Position numbers and translations under genes: made by a program
DNA from: Diplonema papillatum
Lineage: Eukaryota; Euglenozoa; Diplonemea; Diplonemida; Diplonemidae
Direction of reading: 5' to 3'
Assembly: GCA_030068145.1 (NCBI GenBank)
Contig: JAPJBO010000201.1
Span: 124,001-188,000, forward strand
Length of the DNA stretch: 64,000 nucleotides
Notes under the pieces: model-generated
Told to the model about the DNA's origin: nothing
Databases searched by the model: none
Seen by the model: only the letters and a program-made list of their open reading frames with translations
Part shown: piece by piece, positions 56,667 to 64,000 of the stretch
Numbering within the stretch: the first letter of the stretch is position 1
Layout of the letters: each line of letters opens with the position of its first letter

Positions 56667-58130
56667 CTACGGGTCCCGGTCGATCGTGAACGACTCCATG
56701 TGGATCAGGTCCTCGGGGTACGAGGCGCGGACGAGAGCGTCGTGCATCCCAGACATGAACGGGCCGGGGCCGCAGATGTAGGTGTGTCGGGGCGTCGGGC
56801 ACGCCTCGACGACTTGCGAGGGCAGGATGCGGCCGATGTTACGCTCGATGGCGGGTTGGTCAGGGTCCACTCCCGTCCACGCCGCGACGGTCTCCGGCGC
56901 GGCGCGGGTCAAGTGCAAGACCAGCCGCACGCCGGGCGACTGCGCCCACGCCTCCACCTCGTCCCTCGCGATGAAGGCAGCCAGCGACCGGTCGCTGTAG
57001 AACAGGGTGATGTCGCCGATTTTCCGGCCCTCCCGCCGCATGCGGTCCTCCGTCAGCGCCGCGCGCATCATGGCTATTATCGGCGTGATCCCCACCCCGG
57101 CGCAGATGAGCAGAACGGACGCGTTTTCGTGCGGCAAAGGGTGGACAGTGAACCCGAAGTCGCCTCCGAAGCTCAGCAGCCGCAGGTCCTGCCCGACTTT
57201 CACGGCGTCGATCAAGTGCGACGAGACTAATCCGTCATCAACCTTCCGGACGATCAACTCGAGCATGGTGTCCGACGGCCGCGAGACGACTGTCCACATG
57301 CGGGATGCCTTCAACTGCGGGATGTATATCTCCGCGAATTGCCCGGGGATTCCGGTGCGGAGGTCTACGTCCGCGACGCTCGCCGGTTCGGCGTCGAGGA
57401 CGCCGAAGCGGAAGAGGCAGGTCTCGTTGGACTCCGCGATGGGCAACCGCTCTAATAGCTTCACGGGGCGGCCTTTGACCGACTTCGACAGCCGCCGGGG
57501 GGAATCCGGCGCGTCGCGGGCGTCGAGGTCGTTCATGCCGCTGTGGATGCCGGAGTTGCCGCCGCTGAGCATCGCCCGGCTGGCGTACACGTCGCTTTCG
57601 ATGGGCTCCGCGTCGTCGTTGATTTCGATGTACAACTCGTCGGCGTCCAACCCCCGCACCACTCGGTGCGGTCTTTGCTTGCAACCTTTCGACCGCAGAA
57701 CCTTGTCCCGCTTGTTGAGCAGGGTTCCCGCAAAGTCGGATTTGAGCCCCCAATACAGCCCTTCGCCTTCCTTCAGCGTGATTCGATACCCGTGCCATGG
57801 GCAAACCACGCACGTCTTCCCGCCGAGCTCTTCAATGTCCCCGTTCGCGAGGCTCGCCCCGTGGTGGTAGCAAGCGTTGTCGAGGGCGAAGTAGTCGCCG
57901 TCGACCTTCCACACGGCCATTTCGCGCCCGCCGCCGTGCACGATCCGCGCCCCGCGCACGCTTCTGTCGTCGAACGACGACGCCTTGCCCACGTACACCT
58001 TCACGGGCGCCTGGCTGTACGTCTCCTGCGGCGACGCGGGGTTGTCGGCGTTCTTCTCCGCCATGCCTTTCGCCTTCGCAGGGCCGGTGCCATCATCCTC
58101 CGCTTCTCCTTTGAAGCAGACGCCGCCCAT
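56667..58130 (-). CDS. Rieske [2Fe-2S] / ferredoxin-reductase-type fusion oxidoreductase
   Basis: This complete single-exon gene encodes 487 aa. The N-terminus MGGVCF fits N-myristoylation at Gly2 with a possible palmitoylated Cys5, so membrane attachment is likely. A Rieske domain follows (about 43-150), with C87-x-H89 and C110-PW-H113 as iron-sulfur ligands. After a linker rich in Asp/Ser/Arg, a ferredoxin-NADP reductase-like module (about 235-487) shows an FAD-binding RMWTVVSRPSD, a pyridine-nucleotide ICAGVGITP and a CGPGPFM motif, ending FTIDRDP. Electrons would pass from NAD(P)H through FAD to the Rieske cluster or an unknown acceptor. No plant-type ferredoxin domain is present at the C-terminus, and no oxygenase catalytic domain is fused, so it is a reductase-like protein rather than a Rieske oxygenase. 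The substrate is unknown. Confidence 0.9.
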   Translation of the reverse strand: MGGVCFKGEAEDDGTGPAKAKGMAEKNADNPASPQETYSQAPVKVYVGKASSFDDRSVRGARIVHGGGREMAVWKVDGDYFALDNACYHHGASLANGDIEELGGKTCVVCPWHGYRITLKEGEGLYWGLKSDFAGTLLNKRDKVLRSKGCKQRPHRVVRGLDADELYIEINDDAEPIESDVYASRAMLSGGNSGIHSGMNDLDARDAPDSPRRLSKSVKGRPVKLLERLPIAESNETCLFRFGVLDAEPASVADVDLRTGIPGQFAEIYIPQLKASRMWTVVSRPSDTMLELIVRKVDDGLVSSHLIDAVKVGQDLRLLSFGGDFGFTVHPLPHENASVLLICAGVGITPIIAMMRAALTEDRMRREGRKIGDITLFYSDRSLAAFIARDEVEAWAQSPGVRLVLHLTRAAPETVAAWTGVDPDQPAIERNIGRILPSQVVEACPTPRHTYICGPGPFMSGMHDALVRASYPEDLIHMESFTIDRDP

Positions 58131-58289
58131 TTTCTGGCGCGTTCGCCTTCGAGAACCCCTGGGATGCGGTTTTCTTTCCTTTTTTCATGTGAAACGAATG
58201 GATTATTGTACATTATTGTATTTCCCCCGCCGACCAAGAATTATTGTATTTTTATTGTACAATATTGTATATTATCCACCTGGTCCAGA

Positions 58290-58372
58290 CGAAAATATCG
58301 GGGAGTATCGGGGAGTTTCGGGGAGTTTCGGGGAATTTCGGGGAGTTTCGGGGAGTTTCGGGGTATTTCCTT
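58290..58372 (+). repeat. 10-bp minisatellite GGGGAGTTTC
   Basis: About seven units of TCGGGGAGTT, with slight variants, lie between the Rieske gene and the duplicated piece of its 5' end. Confidence 0.85.
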
Positions 58373-58468
58373 TGTGGCGACCACTTTCCCTACAGCCGGC
58401 CTTGGCGAAGGCGGGGAGGGGGCTACGCTATTATGGCCCTACCTTGCGCAGAGCGGTCCCGTGTTTGG

Positions 58469-58602
58469 CTATGCCATGCCTTTCGCCTTCGCAGGGCCGG
58501 TGCCATCATCCTCCGCTTCTCCTTTGAAGCAGACGCCGCCCATTTTATGGCGCGTTCGCCTTCGAGAACCCCTGGGATGCGGTTTTCTTTCCTTTTTTTC
58601 TG
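58469..58602 (-). pseudogene. Truncated copy of the Rieske gene's 5' end
   Basis: This matches 58063-58190: the first 24 codons (start MGGVCFKGEAEDDG, ATG at 58541) plus about 60 bp of upstream sequence, with one or two substitutions. It breaks off at the codon for Ala24. The copy lies about 410 bp upstream of the real start. Confidence 0.9.
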
Positions 58603-58610
58603 AAAAGTAT

Positions 58611-58870
58611 GGCACCAGGGAAAGCCTGCTACACGGGAGCCAAGCTTCACGTGTTCGGCGGTACTGCAGAGCCACGGGCCTACGGGTCAAGTGGCTACCG
58701 ATTTCCCAAAATAAAGCATCAAGGCTTGGCGCACCTTGGGGCTTGGCGCTCGCGCTGAACACAAGCTCGTCGAGACGGTCAGTCGCAGGGCAGAGCGGAC
58801 GGGGTTGTGGCACTGTGCTGCCTCCGACTCAAGCCTTGCAAGCTGTGGTTGACTGTCACGTTCCTGGACC
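58611..58870 (+). repeat. Dispersed repeat G, copy 3
   Basis: It matches 55269-55518 closely and is followed by a two-unit tandem of GTTTCCGACGATCCGAATGG (58895-58970). Confidence 0.75.
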
Positions 58871-59211
58871 AGGTGCGGCCTTTTTCTTTTTGTGTTTCCG
58901 ACGATCCGAATGGACGTACAGATTTTTTTTTTGTGTTTCCGACGATCCGAATGGACGTACAGATTGGTGTCTTTCGACCTTTTGGATGCTTGTGAAGTTC
59001 AGTCATTCTTTTTTTTTTCTTTTTTTTTGTCTCTCTTCTTCTTCTTCTTCTGAAAAGTATGGTTGACTGGACCCCTCTTAAGGTTGTGCTAACCACGATT
59101 GCGGGAGTCGGAGTACCTGACATGACCTGGCGGTCGGTTTTTACTTCATGGTTGCGAGCACATTGTCAACACCCACTTGATCCTCGCCCCGCGTAAAGTA
59201 TCGACGAATCT

Positions 59212-59310
59212 TTAGAGTGCAAGTTCGCTTAGCGATCCGGGGTTTTATAGTCTCCGGGTGTCCATTGTCGTAAAGGTTCCTTTTAGGTGTAGTATGTTAG
59301 TGTGCGTATC
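59212..59310 (+). repeat. Dispersed repeat I, second copy
   Basis: TTTAGAGTGCAAGTTCGCTT to GTAGTATGTTAGTGTGCG matches the unit at 17617-17720 in the CLPTM1 intron. Confidence 0.7.
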
Positions 59311-59596
59311 GTATCGGCTGTAGAGGCGGTACGTGTACTTGTGCGTAATTCTGACAAAGACAGTGTCGGTCACAAGAGCCATGGAAATGGCAAGACACAT
59401 ATAGGAAATAACAGCGCGCGCTAAAATAAGTCGAATGGTCGGCAGTAGGCAACAGAGAAACACGATAGCCAGTTGCCTTCGAAAGCGTCCTTTCGAATGG
59501 CAGCAGGACGGTGACCACGCGAAGTCCGACACTGCGTGCACAACAACTCACGCGCCGGATGATGGTCAAACAATCCACCCGTATTTGGCCGGGTCT

Positions 59597-59738
59597 CCTT
59601 CCTTCCTTCCTTCCTTCCTTCCTTCCTTCCTTCCTTCCTTCCTTCCTTCCTTCCTTCCTTCCTTCCTTCCTTCCTTCCTTCCTTCCTTCCTTCCTTCCTT
59701 CCTTCCTTCCTTCCTTCCTTCCTTCCTTCCTTCCTTCC
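59597..59738 (+). repeat. (TTCC)n tetranucleotide microsatellite
   Basis: About 35 uninterrupted units of TTCC are present. Confidence 0.98.
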
Positions 59739-59826
59739 GCCACTGGAGTCTGAATACGTGCCTAATGACCTCTCTTGCCTCTCTTTCTCCGCGATCTATT
59801 TTTCCTGAACTCAAACTGATAAAAGA

Positions 59827-59970
59827 GGGGGGTCGAATAATAACAGTTATGACACGCGTCTGGTTGCCTAAAAACACTACCACTACTTGATCCTGCTACT
59901 GTTCAGCTACCCGGAACTTTTAGTATTCGACAAATCGAATAACAACACAGGTGTTATTATTCGACCCCCC
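59827..59970. mobile_element. Small element with inverted termini GGGGGGTCGAATAATAAC
   Basis: GGGGGGTCGAATAATAACA at 59827-59845 is complementary to TGTTATTATTCGACCCCCC at about 59951-59969, enclosing about 105 bp. TATTCGACCCCCCCC also occurs near 63133. No open frame is present. It is probably a miniature inverted-repeat element or a remnant of one. Confidence 0.55.
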
Positions 59971-60325
59971 CCCCCCCTGCGTTTGAACCGTGCACGCCGC
60001 GTGAGCAAACACCGAACTCGCAGACCCAACGCACATGGACAAGGGCAACGAACCAAACCGTCAGAAAACACATTTTGAGCATCACAAAGAAAAGACAAGG
60101 AAAGAAGGGGAGGGGGTGGGGAAGTAAGCAAAAGAAACGAAACTGCATGAACGTACGCCGGGGTAAGGGCGAAAGCAGAAAATTGGCGGGAGGGGGGCGG
60201 GGAACCAAAGAAAAGCAGAAGAAATAACAGGGAATGGGAGGGGGAAAGGGTCGCTTTGCGAATGGGCGGGCGGCGACTCGGGGGTGAGAATGGAGGGGAA
60301 AGGGTGTTTGTTTCTTTTCTTTTCC

Positions 60326-60477
60326 TTTTGTTGAACGCTTACGCCCGCCACTAAACCCAGATTTACCTGTGTTTCGTGTGGACTACAGCACATTTACCTC
60401 CTTTGATCTATCGCAACTGGCAGTCTCCTCAAGCATTTCCTACAGAGCAGGTGCTTATACAAAAAAAAAAAAAAAAA
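60326..60477 (+). mobile_element. Type A retroposon, 5'-truncated, with a 17-bp A tail
   Basis: TTTTGTTGAACGCTTACGCC to GTGCTTATAC is followed by 17 As. This is the longest tail in the family here and the clearest sign of RNA-mediated insertion. Confidence 0.8.
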
Positions 60478-60500
60478 GCAACATCAAGAAAGTAGCGATA

Positions 60501-60607
60501 GCGTTCAACAAAAAAGACCCACTTTGTAGTTGTATTGTTTTCTCCCCCTCTAGCCTCCTTCGAAATGAGCACAAGGCAGTCCCTCGAGTATTTTTTTTTT
60601 TTTTTTT
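60501..60607 (-). mobile_element. Type A retroposon, 5' part, inverted
   Basis: On the minus strand, a run of 16 As then TACTCGAGGGACTGCC leads to CTTTTTTGTTGAACGC, where it stops. It lies 24 bp from the 3'-part copy at 60326-60477, so the two halves of one consensus face opposite ways. Confidence 0.75.
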
Positions 60608-60840
60608 CAGTACTAAAGTACTTTTGGGAATATTGACACGAAGTGTGGCTCCTCGCTGGAAGACTTGTGCAGGTGAACTGATGGGGAAAACACTGTGACA
60701 ACAGCCTCCAGGCGTCCTCCCCATTCACCCCCACCTGCGGAAAATAAAAAGCACACTCGCCTAGTGTTGGATTCTCTGTCAAGTTTTACTTCTTCTCCGT
60801 TTTCTTTTCTCTTCCAGCGAGCACCCGTGGATACGATATT
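60608..60840 (+). repeat. Repeat F plus acceptor-like segment, second copies
   Basis: 60608-60740 repeats 32484-32625. From 60740 to 60840 the sequence matches the reverse of 34140-34240, with a TTTCTCTTCCAG acceptor-like end followed by CGAGCACCCGTGGATACGAT. The two blocks are separate at the other loci, so this copy is a composite. Confidence 0.7.
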
Positions 60841-61561
60841 CCCCCCACTATTCTTTTCGCGTTCCCGGGGCCTACTGCATCTCTACGCGTGGCACGCACG
60901 AACAGAGAGATGTTCGGTGGAATTGGTCGTTCGTTTTGCAGATGTGGCGGCCACTATCCTCGAATCCTCGTGTTGAAGGATTGGCCGTCGTACAGTACGG
61001 CACCGTAATCAGGTGATTTTAGCAGCCAAAAGATTGCGAAGAGAGGGTAGGGGGGAGTGGGGAGAGAGAAAACAAGAAAAAAGAAAACGAAAAGAACAAT
61101 TGGCGGGGAGGGGGGGGGGGGGGAAGGGACTCTAGGAACAGGAGAGATGTATAGACGGAAGCTGTGGAAAGGGGTACGTGGTGCGGGGAGGTGGCTTGCG
61201 AGGCGGGACCAGGAAGCCGGCAGCGAACCATTAATGCTGCGCGTCATGCTCGGCGCCTGGGCCACACCTTGCAGCTAAACTGAGACTTTAGGAATAACGA
61301 CTTCGCGCAGCCTTTTTTTTTTTTTTTTTTTTCGTGTGGCAACAAAAACGCAGTCGTCGGTATTCGTTTGGGTTAGAATGCAAAGAATCTGCGGCGATGA
61401 TCTGCATCGCTCGGTACTAGAAAGTGACGGTCGAACAGCGTATTGTGGGGTTACTAGCTGCAAACAGGATAACAAACGGTGTGCACTTCTCGGACGGTCC
61501 ACTTTTCTGCGATCAATTTGCTCGGTTCTGACAGTTTTTTTTTTTTCGGAATGAATGTATG
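60841..61561. other. Spacer, nothing recognised apart from a repeat B fragment
   Basis: GGGTTAGAATGCAAAGAATC followed by GATGATCTGCATCGC at 61371-61410 is the start of repeat B. A 19-bp T run lies near 61314-61332. I see no gene. Confidence 0.4.
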
Positions 61562-61923
61562 CAGGGGACTTTAGCTCTTTGTCTGACCAAGCAAAAAAGC
61601 CGGTTTCAGCCAAAAACCCGGTTTCGGGGCTCTGTGGTGCCTGTGGGTGTCTGAGTCCTGGAACCGTCGCCCCGCGCACACGACGAAGGGGTGGTGAGAA
61701 ATAAGCTTGCGGTATTGGTGTGCTCACTATCAAACTACGGAGATGGTAAGTGAAAAGCTTCGAATTGCAGTGACACACCGTGACGCGCCATGTAACTGCA
61801 GTCACTGTACAGTACAGGGGCCACCTGAAATCATAATTTATAAATTATTTTTATTTTTTTCAAAAACCGAAACCGGAAAAACCCGGTTTCTGAAACCGGG
61901 AAACCGGGTTTCCAAAGTCCCCT
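61562..61923. mobile_element. hAT-like MITE, copy 1
   Basis: The element of about 362 bp begins CAGGGGACTTT and ends AAAGTCCCCTG, and both flanks are the 8-bp direct repeat AATGTATG. CAGGG-type termini and 8-bp target duplications are the hallmarks of hAT transposons. The interior near the right end is rich in AACCGG palindromes. No transposase frame is present. Confidence 0.8.
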
Positions 61924-61933
61924 GAATGTATGC

Positions 61934-62313
61934 CAGGGGACTTTAGCTCTTTGTCTGACCGAGCAAAAAAGCCGGTTTCAGCCAAAAACCCGGTTTTGGG
62001 GCTCTGCGGTGCCTGTGGGTGTCTGAGTGCCTGGAACCGTCGCCCCGCGCACGCAAACAAGGGGACGGAGGGGGGTGGTGAGATATAAGCTTGCGGTGGT
62101 GGTGGTGTGCACGTCTATCAAACTACGGAGATGGTAAGTGAAAAGCTTCGAATTGCAGTGACACACCGTGACGCGCCATGTAACTGCAGTCACTGTACAG
62201 TACAGGGGCCACTTGAAATCATAATTTATAATTTTTTTTTATTTTTTTTGAAAAACCGAAACCGGAAAAACCCGGTTCCTGAAACCGGGAAACCGGGTTT
62301 CCAAAGTCCCCTG
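61934..62313. mobile_element. hAT-like MITE, copy 2
   Basis: It has the same termini and about 95 percent of the same interior as copy 1, with a few short insertions. It starts only 10 bp after copy 1 ends, and its right flank (AGTTATGG) does not match its left. It may have arisen by tandem duplication or by two insertions into one site. Confidence 0.75.
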
Positions 62314-63289
62314 AGTTATGGTAACTCCAGGTTTGTAATGTCCCAAGGCCCCCTGTTCGTAAAGGGTCCCCAGTGTCTGCACTCTCCTTACAGAATCTCT
62401 ACCACCGCGAAGACGACCGGGAGTGCTGGATTCAACTCAACCCCCCCAAAATTTCCCGTCGGGCAGAACTGTGCAGCCAACATCCGAAAGGTTGCCGCTG
62501 GAATAAAATTTTTTTTCTATGGAGAAAAGGTTCGCGGAAGACCACCTTCACTCTATACATCCGGGTGTCGTGAGAGTGGAGGGGCCCATCCTCTCGGGGA
62601 GCATGTGGCAGCGTGCGCATTCAAAAGAAAGGGGTGCATTTTCGGAGTTCGGGGGTCGCGCTGCTTAACAAGAACACCAGGTGATCAGCATCAACTGATC
62701 AGCGATGTGTGACGCGGTGATAGCAATTCTTGCTCGGGGGGGACAAAAACTTCCTGAAACCTCTCTCCCCCTGAAGGAGGGGCACATTGACCGGCTGTTT
62801 TCCAAGCGTGTGTTGACGTCGAAATCGTTGTCCTTGGGACCCTTGCCGCCTTGGGGTATGTTACGTTGGCCCGCTGCTGCACACCCAAAGACGCTGGGTG
62901 TGGTCTCTGATGAGCCTCAACGGGAAAGGGCGACAGACCTTTTTCGGCGAAATTGTGCTCGCGTGCAGCTCCGATGAAAAGAACCGTGAAAAATAGACCC
63001 GGGGACCACAAATTACGTGCGTCTTTCAAGAAGAAGGGAGTTCCCGCGGTTTCCGGGTTTGCGGTACTTCTTTCCATTTCTTTTTCGGGAAAATTGCAGG
63101 ATCGGCACGCCGAATAGAAGAGGTACCTCTTGTATTCGACCCCCCCCCCCAGTAAACGTGAAAGGGGGAGCTCCCGGATTTACCCTTCTCACGCGTGCAT
63201 CCGTTGTCCGGAAATGTCCTTCAGTGCACAACACAGTGCCACGAAAATAAGACCCGTCACTGGCTAACCACGGTTGAAACCGGAAAATG
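62314..63289. other. Spacer, nothing recognised
   Basis: I see no supported gene. CGACCCCCCCCCC near 63138 resembles the terminus of the small element at 59827-59970. Confidence 0.4.
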
Positions 63290-63440
63290 ATGAGGGGAGG
63301 GAATTGTTTTTCGTTGAACGCTTTGCCCTGGACGTTTGTTTCTTGGTACAGGGCGCAAGGAAACGCCGTGGATGGCCTGTGACGCGTTCCGTATTTCCTC
63401 CAACATTGCACGTTTGGCAAAAAGAAAAGAAAATAAAAAT
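63290..63440 (+). mobile_element. Type C retroposon, diverged
   Basis: TTGTTTTTCGTTGAACGC is followed by CCTCCAACATTGCACGTTTGG and an A-rich end, the type C order with many changes. A further 3'-end fragment, TTTCCTCATACATTGCATGTGG plus an A run, lies at 63543-63580. Confidence 0.55.
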
Positions 63441-63764
63441 TTTCGTTGGCCGCACTACCCTGAGCCCAAATCCTGGACGTGGTTTCAGGTGGCAAATTTG
63501 GCAAACGATCATGATCAGAAGGTCCTACTTGAGCGGTTCAGTTTCCTCATACATTGCATGTGGCTAACAAAAAAAAACACAAAAAAAGGAAAAAGGTGAT
63601 TTCACAGTTTTCGCGATTTCTTGTCTTTTTCGTTCCTGAAAGGACTTGCGAGCCGAGGTCCATACTTTTCATCTTCGAGTGGTTGGGCCTCTTCAGGAGC
63701 ACCCAGGTTGGTGATTGATGTTTAGCTATCCCTATGCGGGCAACCCGGGTTGGAAGGTGAAAAC

Positions 63765-63774
63765 CTATATAATA
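63765..63774 (+). promoter_or_regulatory. TATA-like box
   Basis: CTATATAATA lies 28 bp before the ATG at 63802. Its position is plausible for a core promoter with a very short 5' leader. Confidence 0.35.
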
Positions 63775-63801
63775 TGGCCTACACGCTCTGCGGGCAACAG
63801 A

Positions 63802-64000
63802 ATGCCACCCGAAGAGCTGAAGCAACTGTTGCAGGTATTCCTAGCACGCGGGTCGGCAACAAGTCAAAGCAATGCTCAACGACACTACCGGAAGATGCCG
63901 AAAGCAAGGGGTGAAAAGAACAAACTAAACACGCCGTGTTTGATTCTCGAGATAGGGATCTCTACGCAGAGCACAGACATGCAAACTGGACCGAGAGAAC
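63802..64000 (+). CDS. Hypothetical open frame, 5' part, running off the window
   Basis: The frame opens MPPEELKQLLQVFLARGSAT, is basic in the middle (HYRKMPKARGEKNK) and stays open for 66 codons to the window end. It has a TATA-like box upstream. A CAG/GTATTC donor after codon 11 is an alternative reading. I do not recognise the family. Confidence 0.35.
   Translation, partial: MPPEELKQLLQVFLARGSATSQSNAQRHYRKMPKARGEKNKLNTPCLILEIGISTQSTDMQTGPRE

Overview
This window comes from the nuclear genome of a microbial eukaryote (a protist or alga) whose lineage I cannot fix. The evidence is a few large proteins of eukaryotic families, coding exons interrupted by GT-AG introns of about 0.6 to more than 6 kb, long G- or T-rich low-complexity spacers, and many satellites and dispersed repeats. 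Nothing resembles prokaryotic operons, and all recognised genes lie on the minus strand. The introns I could join have donors mostly of the form GTGTGY or GTGCGC, conventional CAG acceptors, and reading phases that agree across the junction.

Genes, in window order: (1) the start of a VPS13/chorein bridge-type lipid-transfer protein (1-2752, running off the left edge); (2) a secreted or Golgi two-exon GT15-like (KRE2/MNT1/KTR) glycosyltransferase of 634 aa (9705-13198); (3) a two-exon CLPTM1-family lipid-scramblase-like membrane protein of 600 aa (16645-19373); (4) a large helical-solenoid exon (28961-31262) that is either the 3' part of the next gene or a separate gene; (5) a soluble adenylyl cyclase (ADCY10-like) gene with at least four exons (37202-50151), carrying two cyclase domains, a P-loop ATPase and a solenoid start; (6) a single-exon Rieske/ferredoxin-reductase fusion with a predicted acylated N-terminus (56667-58130). 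A short open frame with a TATA-like box leaves the right edge (63802-64000).

Between and inside the genes lie: a 3.2-kb higher-order repeat array (5480-8700); a 46-bp array (15151-15510); a 91-bp satellite of about 24 units (34448-36617); an 11-bp minisatellite of about 87 units (38932-39890) touching a cyclase exon; a 5.1-kb element with 39-bp terminal inverted repeats and opposed arrays of tRNA-like units (39891-45022), lying in a cyclase intron; a 0.6-kb element with 30-bp terminal inverted repeats, one of which contains the end of a cyclase exon (36621-37207); a hAT-like MITE pair (61562-62313); and a group of A-tailed SINE-like retroposons (types A, C and E) that share short sequence blocks.

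The most unusual feature is recurrent. Upstream of four exons (CLPTM1 exon 1, the solenoid exon, cyclase exon 2 and the Rieske gene) there are one to several truncated extra copies of the exon's 5' end. In the two larger arrays, together with their upstream sequence, these form tandem units of about 0.55 kb. A fifth case duplicates an exon-intron junction inside the glycosyltransferase intron. A second theme is A-tailed repeats lying antisense about 18-20 nt after two 5' splice sites. Together they suggest a genome in which tandem duplication and retroposition act repeatedly at exon borders. All homology calls are from reading translated sequence; no database search was run.
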